Of a stretch of DNA of 64,000 nt, positions 8,235-15,717 are shown one piece after another. The position numbers and the translations under genes were made by a program. Source of the stretch: Fen-1362 sp049516395 (lineage in GTDB: Bacteria > Planctomycetota > Phycisphaerae > Sedimentisphaerales > Anaerobacaceae); assembly GCA_049516395.1 (NCBI GenBank), contig JBEKTD010000005.1, positions 143,533-207,532 of the forward strand, given 5' to 3'. The notes beneath the pieces were generated by a model. It was not told where the DNA came from, searched no databases, and saw nothing but the letters and a program-made list of their open reading frames with translations. Numbering within the stretch: position 1 is the first letter of the stretch; every line of letters starts with the position of its first letter.

Positions 8235-9566
8235 TTATACCTGCCACGGGCTTCGCATCTCTGTGCCAAACATCCTCGCGGCCGTCGCATCATCGATAAT
8301 TTCTTCCGTCTCCGGCTTAAACCGTATCTTGCGCCCAAGCAGCATCGCTATCTGCCCTAAGTGCCCCACCGTCGCCGAACGATGCGCAATCTCCGCCGGC
8401 GCTATTGTTGTCTTCCTGCTTCTCACGCAATCCAGAAAATTCCGCCAGTGTCCCGGCGATTCATACAGCCGTATATCATTTGGCCCTATTTTCTCTCTCA
8501 CCACGTCCTTCGGCTCCGAATCCATTCCCCCGCGAGTAACGCAAATCCACCCTTTCTCCCCGTACCACTTCACTCCGCTTTCGTCCGTCCACTCTTTTCC
8601 CAGGTCGTACTTTATCCTGCTTGTTACCAGCATTGTCAGCCCGTCGGCGTATTTCACATTCACGTCATAATCCGTTGGACTGTTCCACACGCCCTTCACT
8701 GGAAACTCTCCCTTGCCCTCTACCTCCACAGGCCCCGTATAATCAAGCCCCATCGACCAGTGAGCTATATCAACGTGGTGCCCCACCCAGTCCATCAATT
8801 GCCCGCCGCCGTAATCGAGGTTCCATCTCCAGTTCCTGTGTACCCTCGCTGGACAATAAGGCGCGTATGGTGCAGGCCCAAGCCATTTATCATAATCAAG
8901 TTCCGCCGGCGCTGGTCCGATTTTTTCCTGTCCCTTCGTCCCCGCGAAATCCCTGTGACCCGGATACAGCGCAACTTCAATATGCTTAATCTTCCCTATC
9001 CTGCTGTTGCGCACCAGCTCGCAAACATACCGGAATCTTTCCTCCGACCTCTGCCAGCTCCCCGTTTGCCACACAGTTCCATATCTCTTCACCGCCTCGC
9101 ACATCGCCCTTCCCTGTTTCAAATCGTGCGATAACGGCTTTTCGCAGTAAACATCCTTGCCCGCCTTCGCCGCCTCCATCCCTATTATCGCGTGCCAGTG
9201 GTCCGGCACACTTATCACAACCGTATCGATGTCCCTCCTCGCCAAAACCTCCCGGTAATCCGCGTAACCGGCACAATCCTTGTTCCCGTAATAGTCGTTC
9301 ACTATATTAATGCCGTCTCGCAGATTATTCTTGTCGATATCGCATATTGCCAAAATCTTGCAGTCGCTCTCCTGAAGAAACTGCTTGATATTCCACGGGC
9401 CCTGCATCCCCACCCCGATACCTGCCATCGTAATCCGGTTGCTCGGTGCAACACCCCCGTCAGCCCCAAGGACGCGCGCAGGGATTATATATGGAAGTGC
9501 GATACCGCCTATTGCAACACCGGCCGTCTGCTTTAGAAACCGGCGCCGATTCAGGTTCACATTCAT
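8235..9566 (-). CDS. Gfo/Idh/MocA-family oxidoreductase, Tat-exported
   Basis: 443 aa. Tat signal (LNRRRFLKQTAGVAIGG), IPARVLGADGGVAPSN cleavage region, Rossmann fold (MAGIGVGMQGPWN), VVISVPDHWHAIIG, and the classical catalytic motif YCEKPLSHD. C-terminal domain with WLGPAPYAPY and DWVGHHVDIAHWSMGLDYTG. It is closely related to the next gene (6898-8208), 26 bases away, but keeps EKP where that one has QKP. Probably in one operon with the isomerase/epimerase at 9613-10611. Confidence 0.93.
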   Translation of the reverse strand: MNVNLNRRRFLKQTAGVAIGGIALPYIIPARVLGADGGVAPSNRITMAGIGVGMQGPWNIKQFLQESDCKILAICDIDKNNLRDGINIVNDYYGNKDCAGYADYREVLARRDIDTVVISVPDHWHAIIGMEAAKAGKDVYCEKPLSHDLKQGRAMCEAVKRYGTVWQTGSWQRSEERFRYVCELVRNSRIGKIKHIEVALYPGHRDFAGTKGQEKIGPAPAELDYDKWLGPAPYAPYCPARVHRNWRWNLDYGGGQLMDWVGHHVDIAHWSMGLDYTGPVEVEGKGEFPVKGVWNSPTDYDVNVKYADGLTMLVTSRIKYDLGKEWTDESGVKWYGEKGWICVTRGGMDSEPKDVVREKIGPNDIRLYESPGHWRNFLDCVRSRKTTIAPAEIAHRSATVGHLGQIAMLLGRKIRFKPETEEIIDDATAARMFGTEMRSPWQV

Positions 9567-9612
9567 CTAAATCAACAACCTAACTAAACTAATACTAATT
9601 GTTCAGCGTGGT

Positions 9613-10611
9613 TTATTTGTCAAACTGCGCGTCGAATGCCAATTGCGACGACTTAAAGTCCGCCCTCTTGATATATTCGCACGCCTCTTTCGCCCCGTGC
9701 TCCCGGTCCATCCGGCTGTCTTCCCATTCAACTGAAAGCGGCCCCTGGTAACCGATATCGTTCAGCGCAACGATAATCTCTTCGAAGTTTATATCGCCGT
9801 GCCCAATCGACCGGAAATCCCAGAACCGCCTCGGGTCCGCAAACTCCGTATGCCCCCCGAACACCCCGACCGTCCCGTCTCCGTGCCCCCACCACGCGTC
9901 TTTCATATGCGTGTGGAATATCCGTTTTCCAAACGTCCGGATGAACTTCACGTAATCAACCCCCTGATACCCGAAATGGCTCGGGTCATAATTAAACCCG
10001 AACGCCGGGTGGTTCTTCACCGCCTCCAAGGCCCTCTGTGCCGACGCAATATCAAACGCTATCTCCGTCGGGTGAACTTCCAGTGCAAACTTCACTCCCT
10101 GGTTCTTGAAAACATTGAGAATCGGCGTAAATCGTTTCGCGAAATCCTTATACCCTGCCTTTATCATATCCGACGAAACCGGTGGGAAAGAATACACATA
10201 GTGCCAGATTGAGCTGCCGGTAAAACCGTTGACGACTTTGACGCCGAGTTTCTTGGCGGCTTTGGCGGTATCGATGAGCTTCTTTGCGGCTCTCTGCCGA
10301 ACACCTTCAGGTTCGCCGTCGCCCCAGACATCCGGGGGTAAAATTGATTTGTGCCGCCCGTCGATATTGTCACAAACCGCCTGGCCTACCAGGTGCGTCG
10401 AAATTGCATAAACCTCAAGGCCGTGCTTTTTTAGCAATTTGCGCTTCGATTCACAATATTTATCGTCCGCCAGCGCCTGGTCAACGTCGAAGTGGTCGCC
10501 CCAGCAGGCCAGCTCCAGTCCATCATATCCCCAGCTCGCCGCTTTTTCCGCCAGAACCTCAAGAGGGAGGTCCGCCCATTGTCCCGTGAATAATGTTACC
10601 GGTCTTGCCAT
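9613..10611 (-). CDS. Sugar phosphate isomerase/epimerase (xylose isomerase-like TIM barrel)
   Basis: 332 aa without signal peptide. TIM-barrel of the AP endonuclease 2/xylose isomerase-like family: WGYDGLELACWGDHFDV near the N-terminus, GVKVVNGFTGSSIWHYV, KFALEVHPTEIAFD, FGFNYDPSHFGYQGVD and GPLSVEWEDSRMDREHG. The conserved Glu, Asp, His and Glu are the usual metal ligands. Start supported by AAGGAGAAGGAAAA. It lies between Gfo/Idh genes, which suggests that keto-sugars or inositol-type products made by them are isomerised in the cytoplasm. The exact substrate is unknown. Confidence 0.9.
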   Translation of the reverse strand: MARPVTLFTGQWADLPLEVLAEKAASWGYDGLELACWGDHFDVDQALADDKYCESKRKLLKKHGLEVYAISTHLVGQAVCDNIDGRHKSILPPDVWGDGEPEGVRQRAAKKLIDTAKAAKKLGVKVVNGFTGSSIWHYVYSFPPVSSDMIKAGYKDFAKRFTPILNVFKNQGVKFALEVHPTEIAFDIASAQRALEAVKNHPAFGFNYDPSHFGYQGVDYVKFIRTFGKRIFHTHMKDAWWGHGDGTVGVFGGHTEFADPRRFWDFRSIGHGDINFEEIIVALNDIGYQGPLSVEWEDSRMDREHGAKEACEYIKRADFKSSQLAFDAQFDK

Positions 10612-10627
10612 TTTTCCTTCTCCTTAA

Positions 10628-10700
10628 ACCACAGATTACACAGATTTCACTGAATCCTTTTTACTATCCGCTATACGCTGTTCGCTGAACGCTGTTTACT
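10628..10700. repeat. Dispersed spacer repeats (CCACAGATTACACAGATT type and CGCTATACGCTG type)
   Basis: The 84-base spacer upstream of the isomerase gene holds CCACAGATTACACAGATTTC followed by TCCGCTATACGCTGTTCGCT. The first word recurs in spacers near 11985, 12774, 17660, 19061, 21010, 24886; the reverse complement of the second recurs at 21247 and 22842 (GCGTATAGCGGACAGCG). No gene is seen in it. Confidence 0.8.
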
Positions 10701-11868
10701 TCTTCATCGGCGTCCACTTTTTCGCGCTCTTTGCGCTTGCGACAACCGTTTCGATAAACAATACCCCGCGAACGCCCTCGTTGACACCCGGGAAATCCTT
10801 CTCAAGCTCACTGGGCTTATCGCCCGCAATTGAGCATTTGACCGTTTCCGCGAAGTTGCGGTAGTTATTCGCGAAGGCCTCGAAAAACGCCTCCGGATGT
10901 CCGAAAGGCAATCTCGTTCCGCGTCCGGCCGCTGCGCTGTATTCGCCTATGTAGCCATTGCCTCGTTTCCAGACCTGCTCAGGCGCGTTCATCGCCCTTG
11001 TATATAAGTAGTTGGGATTTTCCTGATGCCATTCCAAGCTGCCCTTTTCGCCGTGGACCCAGATAGCGAGGTTATTCTCTTCGCCAATCGAAATCTGGCT
11101 TGCGTGCAAAACGCCCTTTGCCCCGTTATCGAACTTGAGCAGACAGTTGCAGTCGTCATCAAGCAGGCGTCCCTTGACGAACGCCGTCAACTCCGCGCAG
11201 ATATGCGTGATTTTATTTCCGGTGATGTATTCAGCAAGGTTGGCAGCGTGAGTTCCGATATCGCCTACGCAGCCGCCCGCGCCGCTTTGCTTGGGGTCTG
11301 TTCGCCAGCCCGCCTGCATACTGCCTGTCCGTTCCAAAGCCGTCGCGAGCCACCCCTGTGGATACTGCACAACGACCTTGCGTATGGCACCCATATCGCC
11401 CTTTTTGACCATATCTTTGGCTAATTTCACCATCGGGTAGCCGGTGTAATTGTGCATCAGGCCAAAAACCATGCCCGTGCTTTTGACCAGCGATTGTAAC
11501 TGCTTTGCCTCAGCGGACGTAATCGTCATCGGCTTTTCGCACATAACGTGGAATCCCGCCTTGAGGAAATCCCTCGCGATGGGAAAATGCCAGTTATTCG
11601 GCGTCGTGATGGAAACGAAATCAATCCGCTCGCTTTCAGGCAGCTTCAATTCCGATTTGAGCATCTCGGTATAAGTGCCATAAACCCTCGCCTGGTCGAG
11701 CGCAAGCTCTCTGCCCATCTGCTCGGATTTTTCAGGATTGATATCGAATGCGCCTGCTACAAGCTTGATTTCCCCGTCCAAACGTGATGCCTTGCGATGC
11801 ACATCCCCGATAAATGCACCGGGGCCTCCCCCAATCATTCCCATCCGTAACTTGCGGTCGAGCTTCAT
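10696..11868 (-). CDS. Gfo/Idh/MocA-family oxidoreductase, cytoplasmic type
   Basis: 390 aa from the ATG at 11868, which has AAAGGAGTTATT upstream; the frame extends to 11973 without a ribosome site. Unlike its neighbours it has no Tat signal: the Rossmann motif starts at once (RMGMIGGGPGAFIGDVHRKA). Contains VSITTPNNWHFPIA, the classical MCEKPM motif, and a C-terminal domain with GGCVGDIGTHAANLAEYITG. The form resembles myo-inositol 2-dehydrogenase-type or 1,5-anhydrofructose reductase-like members. Being cytoplasmic, it probably acts with the isomerase at 9613-10611 on imported sugars. Confidence 0.92.
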   Translation of the reverse strand: MKLDRKLRMGMIGGGPGAFIGDVHRKASRLDGEIKLVAGAFDINPEKSEQMGRELALDQARVYGTYTEMLKSELKLPESERIDFVSITTPNNWHFPIARDFLKAGFHVMCEKPMTITSAEAKQLQSLVKSTGMVFGLMHNYTGYPMVKLAKDMVKKGDMGAIRKVVVQYPQGWLATALERTGSMQAGWRTDPKQSGAGGCVGDIGTHAANLAEYITGNKITHICAELTAFVKGRLLDDDCNCLLKFDNGAKGVLHASQISIGEENNLAIWVHGEKGSLEWHQENPNYLYTRAMNAPEQVWKRGNGYIGEYSAAAGRGTRLPFGHPEAFFEAFANNYRNFAETVKCSIAGDKPSELEKDFPGVNEGVRGVLFIETVVASAKSAKKWTPMKK

Positions 11869-11940
11869 AATAACTCCTTTCAAAATTCGACCATTAACAA
11901 TCGTTTGTATGAATGGTTTACTATACGACCCACCCCTACA

Positions 11941-12165
11941 ACTGTCAAGATTCAGATTTCGTATTTTTGCCACAGAGTTTTTTAGCCACAGATTACACTG
12001 ATTTCACTATTTTTTTCTCTCTGTCATTGCGAGCAAAGCGAAACAATCTCCTCCAACTCAAAACTAAACACTTAACACTCAAAACTGCTTTCCGTCTTAC
12101 GTCTGCGGTTTTCTGTCTGTGTGAGTCCGTGTCTATGGGAAGTTAAGCCGGGCCCTTCGACAAGC
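11941..12165. repeat. Repeat-filled spacer
   Basis: No gene is visible. The spacer contains a CCACAGATTACACTGATTTC copy (11986-12005), a TCATTGCGAGCAAAGCGAAA word (12022-12041), an ACTCAAAACT/CACTCAAAAC block (12056-12088) whose reverse complement recurs near 25155-25188, and CCCTTCGACAAGCTCAGGAC (12151-12170), which runs into the end of the HNH gene and recurs in variant form near 21219, 22745 and 25040. Confidence 0.75.
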
Positions 12166-12756
12166 TCAGGACGGAGTAGCAGCTTCGGGGAAGTTTAGAC
12201 GGGCGAATTCGCCGTGGTATTTTCTGGCGGCGGCATCATAAGCACGGGCGGCGTCGATTTCGGTTTTGAATCTGCCAACCCATATTCTTTTCTCGTTATG
12301 CCTAAGCTGACTGTCCCAGGTGGATTTTTCCTTATTAAAATAAACGCCGAGGAATTGAGAAGAGCCATTCTTTTTCTTTCGCCTGTTGCGGGTGTTTTGA
12401 GCGTGAGTAGCAAAGCGGAGATTATCCTTTCGATTGTCGAGGCCATCACAATTTCGATGGTCAACAACAAGGCCGGCGGGCGGATTCATAATTTCCCTGT
12501 GCATATACACGGTCTTTGTCTTATTTGGTTCGATTAACTGATGCCGGACGGCATATAAGTTGGTGCCGTTGCCATAGATAATCCATTTGAAAATTAGGAG
12601 ACGATAATAATCCTTAACGTCGAGGAGCGTCCATTTATCTTCGCCTAAGTAAATTCGGCGGTAGGTATAGCCGAAGCGGAAAAGGCGATAGAGCAGAATG
12701 GGACTTGCAAAGATAAGGTCTAAACAGTTTTGAAGTTTGATTTGAATAGTTGTCAT
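12166..12756 (-). CDS. HNH-AP2 homing-type endonuclease
   Basis: 196 aa from the ATG at 12756 (AAGGAGGAGATAAA upstream). Residues ~85-125 form an HNH nuclease of the NUMOD/HNH_3 type: MHREIMNPPAGLVVDHRNCDG is present as separate blocks MHREIMN and VVDHRNCDGLDNRKDNLR. Residues ~130-185 form an AP2 DNA-binding domain (SQFLGVYFNKEKSTWDSQLR, then RIWVGRFKTEIDAARAYDAA). This HNH plus AP2 arrangement is typical of free-standing phage- or intron-type homing endonucleases. It stands alone at the edge of an AT-rich island and its 3' end runs into a dispersed repeat. Confidence 0.9.
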   Translation of the reverse strand: MTTIQIKLQNCLDLIFASPILLYRLFRFGYTYRRIYLGEDKWTLLDVKDYYRLLIFKWIIYGNGTNLYAVRHQLIEPNKTKTVYMHREIMNPPAGLVVDHRNCDGLDNRKDNLRFATHAQNTRNRRKKKNGSSQFLGVYFNKEKSTWDSQLRHNEKRIWVGRFKTEIDAARAYDAAARKYHGEFARLNFPEAATPS

Positions 12757-12771
12757 TTTATCTCCTCCTTT

Positions 12772-12925
12772 TTTTAGCCACAGATTCACCCCGTGAGATA
12801 GGCGAAGCCGCCATCTAACGGGGTTAACACAGGTTACACAGATTTATTTTAGACGCGGATTAACGCTGATTTACGCAGATTATTTCACCACGAAAGACAC
12901 GAAGAAACACGAAGGTTTTGGCCAG
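12772..12925. repeat. Cluster of dispersed spacer repeats with a hairpin
   Basis: Contains in order: GCCACAGATTCACC, a hairpin (12789-12823; arms CCCCGT/ACGGGG, AGAT/ATCT and GGC/GCC), ACACAGGTTACACAGATTT, GACGCGGATTAACGCTGATT, and CACCACGAAAGACACGAAG. The same words recur in other spacers of the window. The rest up to 13164 (GC-rich at 12925-13060) shows no convincing gene. Confidence 0.75.
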
Positions 12926-13164
12926 CGATGCGTACTCGGCGCGGCCTTTGCTCCAAATACAATTTGTGCGCAAGGCCCGCGTCTCGCCCGCAGGGCTAAC
13001 TTCGTTATCCCCCGGCAATTCTGCCGGAACTGGCCGAAATCCATTTTTGTTTTTCATTGTTATTTATAACCCCCGGATAAATCCGAGGGCTAAACACCTC
13101 AGGAAGAACCACAAGGTCCCTCTACCCTATGGCGCGAACTTGCGCGCTTTTGACGAAAACTAAG

Positions 13165-13187
13165 GGATTTCCGGTAATGGGTCAGTT
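13165..13187 (+). repeat. Left terminal inverted repeat
   Basis: 23 bases matching the inverted right end at 15712-15734 with three mismatches (positions 4, 5 and 13). It begins with GG, as do many IS1-type ends. Confidence 0.85.
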
Positions 13188-13227
13188 CCATTTTTGAAAA
13201 ACTTTTTGAAATGTTCTTTGAAAAGCA

Positions 13228-13263
13228 GAGAAATAAAAGAGGGGCGACCCTGACAGCCGCCCC
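13228..13263 (-). terminator. Rho-independent terminator for the small minus-strand transcript
   Basis: On the minus strand a GGGGCG...CGCCCC stem (arms 13258-13263 and 13241-13246) is followed directly by TCTTTTATTT. It lies about 15 bases beyond the stop codon of the 20-residue peptide frame, defining a short transcript of roughly 170 bases. Confidence 0.65.
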
Positions 13264-13276
13264 CGCCATATGTTGA

Positions 13277-13339
13277 TTACTTCTTATCTACTATGCGAAG
13301 TATGATAAGAAGTCCTAAAAAGATAATCAAAGAATTCAT
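13277..13339 (-). CDS. Candidate 20-residue hydrophobic peptide (type I toxin-like)
   Basis: The frame ATG...TAA encodes MNSLIIFLGLLIILRIVDKK: a short polar start, one membrane-spanning hydrophobic stretch (residues 4-17) and a charged C-terminal tail. GAAAGG lies 8 bases before the ATG. A promoter (TTGTCA, 17 bases, TAAATT) lies upstream and a rho-independent terminator downstream, so the unit is complete although very short. Small one-helix peptides of this make-up are known as toxins of type I toxin-antitoxin systems (Ldr, Fst, TisB types). No sequence homology is claimed, and no antitoxin RNA promoter was recognised. It could instead be a regulatory leader or a chance frame. Confidence 0.5.
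   Translation of the reverse strand: MNSLIIFLGLLIILRIVDKK
13279..13313. other. Strong hairpin overlapping the 3' end of the small peptide gene
   Basis: ACTTCTTATC (13279-13288) pairs perfectly with GATAAGAAGT (13304-13313), extended by TACT/AGTA around a six-base loop with a single bulged T. A 14-bp stem within a very short transcript could control translation or stability of the peptide mRNA, or be the core of an antisense RNA pair. Confidence 0.6.
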
Positions 13340-13407
13340 TGTTATTGCCTTTCTTTTTTATCTTTTAGGAGAAGTCGTATGGCTACCCCTTGCAATAGGC
13401 GTTGTGT

Positions 13408-13436
13408 AATTTAACAGCTTTTTAGCTTTTTGACAA
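13408..13436 (-). promoter_or_regulatory. Promoter for the small minus-strand peptide gene
   Basis: On the minus strand TTGTCA (-35) and TAAATT (-10) are 17 bases apart. Transcription would start near 13401, giving a 5' leader of about 60 bases before the ATG at 13339. It is divergent from the protease operon promoter at 13466. Confidence 0.5.
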
Positions 13437-13465
13437 GTAAAGATGGGTGCTTAAAAAAATTGGGC

Positions 13466-13510
13466 TTGACTTAGGCATATCGCCGATGATAGTATAGCGA
13501 TATGCCTAAG
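13466..13510 (+). promoter_or_regulatory. Promoter and operator-like inverted repeat of the protease operon
   Basis: A -35-like TTGACT (13466-13471) is followed 16-18 bases later by an AT-rich GATAGTAT stretch (-10 region). A perfect 14-bp inverted repeat, CTTAGGCATATCGC (13470-13483) and GCGATATGCCTAAG (13497-13510), encloses the -10 region, and its right arm contains the ATG of the 80-residue gene at 13502. A protein bound here would block transcription, so autoregulation by the downstream basic protein is possible. The mRNA leader would be nearly absent. Confidence 0.6.
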
Positions 13511-13744
13511 CGGTCAAGCAAAACTAAGTTTGATGTAAACCTTCTGGCTAAGTCAATCGTAGATAATTCTACAAGCGAGAAAACGGTTGACAAGGCGGTC
13601 GAAGAAGGTAAAAATCCTGCTGCTGTATTACTGGGACGGCTTGGAGGCCTAAAAGGCGGTAAGGCAAGGGCAGCCAAACTCTCTATTGAAAGACGTAGCG
13701 AAATTGCAAAAAAAGCGGCGCTGATTAGGTGGAGCGCAAAATGA
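13502..13744 (+). CDS. Small basic protein with KGG-like C-terminal segment (element passenger)
   Basis: 80 aa, rich in Lys, Arg and Ala. The second half, GRLGGLKGGKARAAKLSIER followed by RSEIAKKAALIRW, resembles the RLGGLKGGKARA...R(W) segment of KGG/histone-H1-like stress proteins, suggesting nucleic-acid contact; this is by eye only. The ATG lies inside an inverted repeat and has no clear ribosome site, so translation may start from a leaderless mRNA. Its TGA overlaps the protease ATG as ATGA (13741-13744), so the two are translationally coupled. Function unknown; an autoregulator or protease adaptor are possible roles. Confidence 0.75.
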   Translation: MPKRSSKTKFDVNLLAKSIVDNSTSEKTVDKAVEEGKNPAAVLLGRLGGLKGGKARAAKLSIERRSEIAKKAALIRWSAK

Positions 13745-14607
13745 TGATATTTGAAAACACCATTAAAGACATATTGAGCAAGGAATTATTGCGGCTGGAG
13801 AATAAATTCAAGGCGGATGTTGTATTTTATTTTGGTGAAATTCGGCCAGAGCTATTAAGGATATTCCGCGATTTAATTGAAGACCTAAAAAAAGACAAAA
13901 AAAGCAAGAAGGCATTGGTCATCATATTGAATACCCCCGGTGGCTCTGCGGACGTAGCAGAGAAGATGGTAGATATTACTCGCAAGCATTACGGGGAAGT
14001 TTATTTTGTTGTTCCGGATATTGCTATGTCGGCGGGTACTCTTTTCTGTATGTCGGGTGATAAGATATATATGGATTATTCTTCGTCCTTAGGGCCAGTA
14101 GACCCACAGGTTTGGAATGGCAAGCAATGGGTTCCGGCTTTGGGATACTTAAACAAGGTGGAAGAATTTCTTAACAAAGAACGAGAAGGGAAATTAACCA
14201 GAGCGGAATTTTTAATGCTGCAAAACCAAGATTTGGCCATATTAAGCCAATGTGAACAGGCCAAGAATCTAACTGAAACATTATTAAAAAAATGGCTTGT
14301 TGAATACAAATTCAAGGATTGGGATAAACACAGAACAAACCCTGCCAAAAAGGGAAAACCTGTAACCGGAGACGAAAAAGTAGCAAGGGCTGCTGAGATT
14401 GCTGCTAATTTGGGAGATAATAAAAAATGGCATACCCATAGTAGGATGATAGGCATAAAATCTCTTAGAGAGCTAAGATTGGATATAGAGGATTTTTCAG
14501 ACGACCCCGCGCTTCATTTGCTGATACGTTCTTATAATGATTTACTTACCGAGTATATTGCACGAAATAATTACACTTTCTTTTTTCATAGCAGGAAATT
14601 CTTTTAG
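13741..14607 (+). CDS. SDH_sah/ClpP-fold serine protease (element passenger)
   Basis: 288 aa from the ATG at 13741. It matches the SDH_sah (serine dehydrogenase proteinase) branch of the ClpP/crotonase fold: ALVIILNTPGGSADVAEKMV (residues ~58-77), the nucleophile segment PDIAMSAGTLFCMSGDKIYM with predicted Ser97, and SSSLGPVDPQV (114-124) characteristic of the family. There is no clear transmembrane helix, in contrast to SppA-type signal peptide peptidases. It is coupled by ATGA to the 80-residue basic protein and followed 9 bases later by a 67-residue gene. Found within terminal inverted repeats, it is cargo of the transposable element. Cellular substrate unknown. Confidence 0.85.
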   Translation: MMIFENTIKDILSKELLRLENKFKADVVFYFGEIRPELLRIFRDLIEDLKKDKKSKKALVIILNTPGGSADVAEKMVDITRKHYGEVYFVVPDIAMSAGTLFCMSGDKIYMDYSSSLGPVDPQVWNGKQWVPALGYLNKVEEFLNKEREGKLTRAEFLMLQNQDLAILSQCEQAKNLTETLLKKWLVEYKFKDWDKHRTNPAKKGKPVTGDEKVARAAEIAANLGDNKKWHTHSRMIGIKSLRELRLDIEDFSDDPALHLLIRSYNDLLTEYIARNNYTFFFHSRKFF

Positions 14608-14616
14608 GAGAAGACA

Positions 14617-14820
14617 ATGACCATTAAAGAAAAAATAGAAAAGGCATTGGCTGGAAATAAAAGAATGTCTGCCAAAGACCCGCAGAAACTAAGTGAATTT
14701 GTTGAGGAGTTACGAAGGGAAGGTTTGCTCGTAAAAAAGGAATATGACCTTCCCCTTTTAGATACCGTAGGCAGACAGTTTTACCAGCAAAGCGTTTTAG
14801 GGGCGCTAAAAAAAGTTTAA
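14617..14820 (+). CDS. Small hypothetical protein (element passenger)
   Basis: 67 aa, charged and probably alpha-helical (MTIKEKIEKALAGNKRMSAK ... LSEFVEELRREGLLVKKEYD). The ATG is preceded by TTTTAGGAGAAGACA, an excellent ribosome site; the same CTTTTAGGAGAAG word occurs at 13363-13375 in the element's left part. It directly follows the protease and is probably in the same transcript. No family recognised. Confidence 0.65.
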   Translation: MTIKEKIEKALAGNKRMSAKDPQKLSEFVEELRREGLLVKKEYDLPLLDTVGRQFYQQSVLGALKKV

Positions 14821-14836
14821 AAAATCTTACTTTTCC

Positions 14837-14888
14837 CCTTGACTTTGCTTGACCGCTCAAGCATAATGGTCAGTATGAATATACTGAC
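14837..14888 (+). promoter_or_regulatory. Transposase leader with nested inverted repeats
   Basis: Directly before the transposase are GCTTGA-CCGC-TCAAGC (14847-14862) and GTCAGTAT-GAAT-ATACTGAC (14868-14887), the second spanning the ATG at 14875. TTGACT at 14838 could be a -35 box. Read on the minus strand the first part, ATGCTTGAGCGGTCAAGC, is a near copy of the start of the 80-residue gene (ATGCCTAAGCGGTCAAGC, 13502-13519). Confidence 0.5.
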
Positions 14889-15717
14889 TAAAGAAAAGCG
14901 GATTCAGGTTTTGAGGGCATTAGTAGAAGGCAATTCCATTCGAGCCACTGTAAGAATCACAGGGGTAGCCAAGAATACAGTGGTCAAGCTATTAAGAGAC
15001 GCAGGCCGGGCTTGTGAGCAATTCCACAACAAGGTTATGGTGGACTTGCCCTGTCAGCGTATCCAAGTCGATGAGATATGGTCTTTCTGCTATGCAAAAC
15101 AAAAGAACGTCCCGCCTAAATACAAAGGCACATTTGGTTATGGTGATGTTTGGACTTGGGTGGCCATAGACCCTGACACAAAGCTTGTTCCCTCTTGGCT
15201 TATTGGTGGCCGTGATGCTGGTTGGGGTAGTATGTTTATGCAGGACTTAGCCAAACGGTTAAAGCATCGGATTCAGCTTACCAGTGATGGGCATAAAGCA
15301 TATCTGATAGCCGTCGCATCGGCATTTGGTAATAACATAGATTACGCAACACTGGTTAAGCTGTACGGCGATGAAAAGGACAGGATAGAGCATCGATACA
15401 GCCCACAGGGTAACGTAATCGGCACTATGTTAGCTGTAATCAAAGGCAATCCAGACCCCCGACATATATCGACCTCATTTATTGAACGCCAGAATCTTAC
15501 TATGAGAATGCAAATGAGGCGGTTTACACGGCTCACAAACGGATTCAGTAAGAAGATTGAGAATTTACACTGGGCTGTGGCGTTACATTTTGTTCACTAT
15601 AACTTTTGCCGGATTCACCAAGTATTAAGAATGACCCCTGCTATGAAGGCAGGTTTAAGCGCTCGTCTTTGGGAAATAGACGATATTGTTGAACTTATCG
15701 AAAATAATTCAAACTGA
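14875..15717 (+). CDS. DDE transposase, IS1-family-like
   Basis: 280 aa from the ATG at 14875 (in-frame starts at 14839 and 14866 are also possible). An N-terminal helix-turn-helix (SIRATVRITGVAKNTVVKLL, residues 21-40) is followed by the catalytic triad: Asp66 in QVDEIW, Asp138 in LTSDGHKAY and Glu204 in FIERQNLTMRMQMRRF. This layout corresponds to the intact single-frame members of the IS1-like group often annotated as IS1 family transposase. No frameshift or internal stop is seen. The stop codon lies in the right terminal repeat. It presumably mobilises the whole 13165-15734 element. Confidence 0.88.
   Translation: MNILTKEKRIQVLRALVEGNSIRATVRITGVAKNTVVKLLRDAGRACEQFHNKVMVDLPCQRIQVDEIWSFCYAKQKNVPPKYKGTFGYGDVWTWVAIDPDTKLVPSWLIGGRDAGWGSMFMQDLAKRLKHRIQLTSDGHKAYLIAVASAFGNNIDYATLVKLYGDEKDRIEHRYSPQGNVIGTMLAVIKGNPDPRHISTSFIERQNLTMRMQMRRFTRLTNGFSKKIENLHWAVALHFVHYNFCRIHQVLRMTPAMKAGLSARLWEIDDIVELIENNSN

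Noticed and set aside
13375..13415. 11-residue plus-strand peptide after AGGAGAAG inside the element
   Set aside because: The frame MATPCNRRCVI has a good ribosome site but no promoter was recognised and it overlaps the opposite-strand leader; support is too thin for a gene call.
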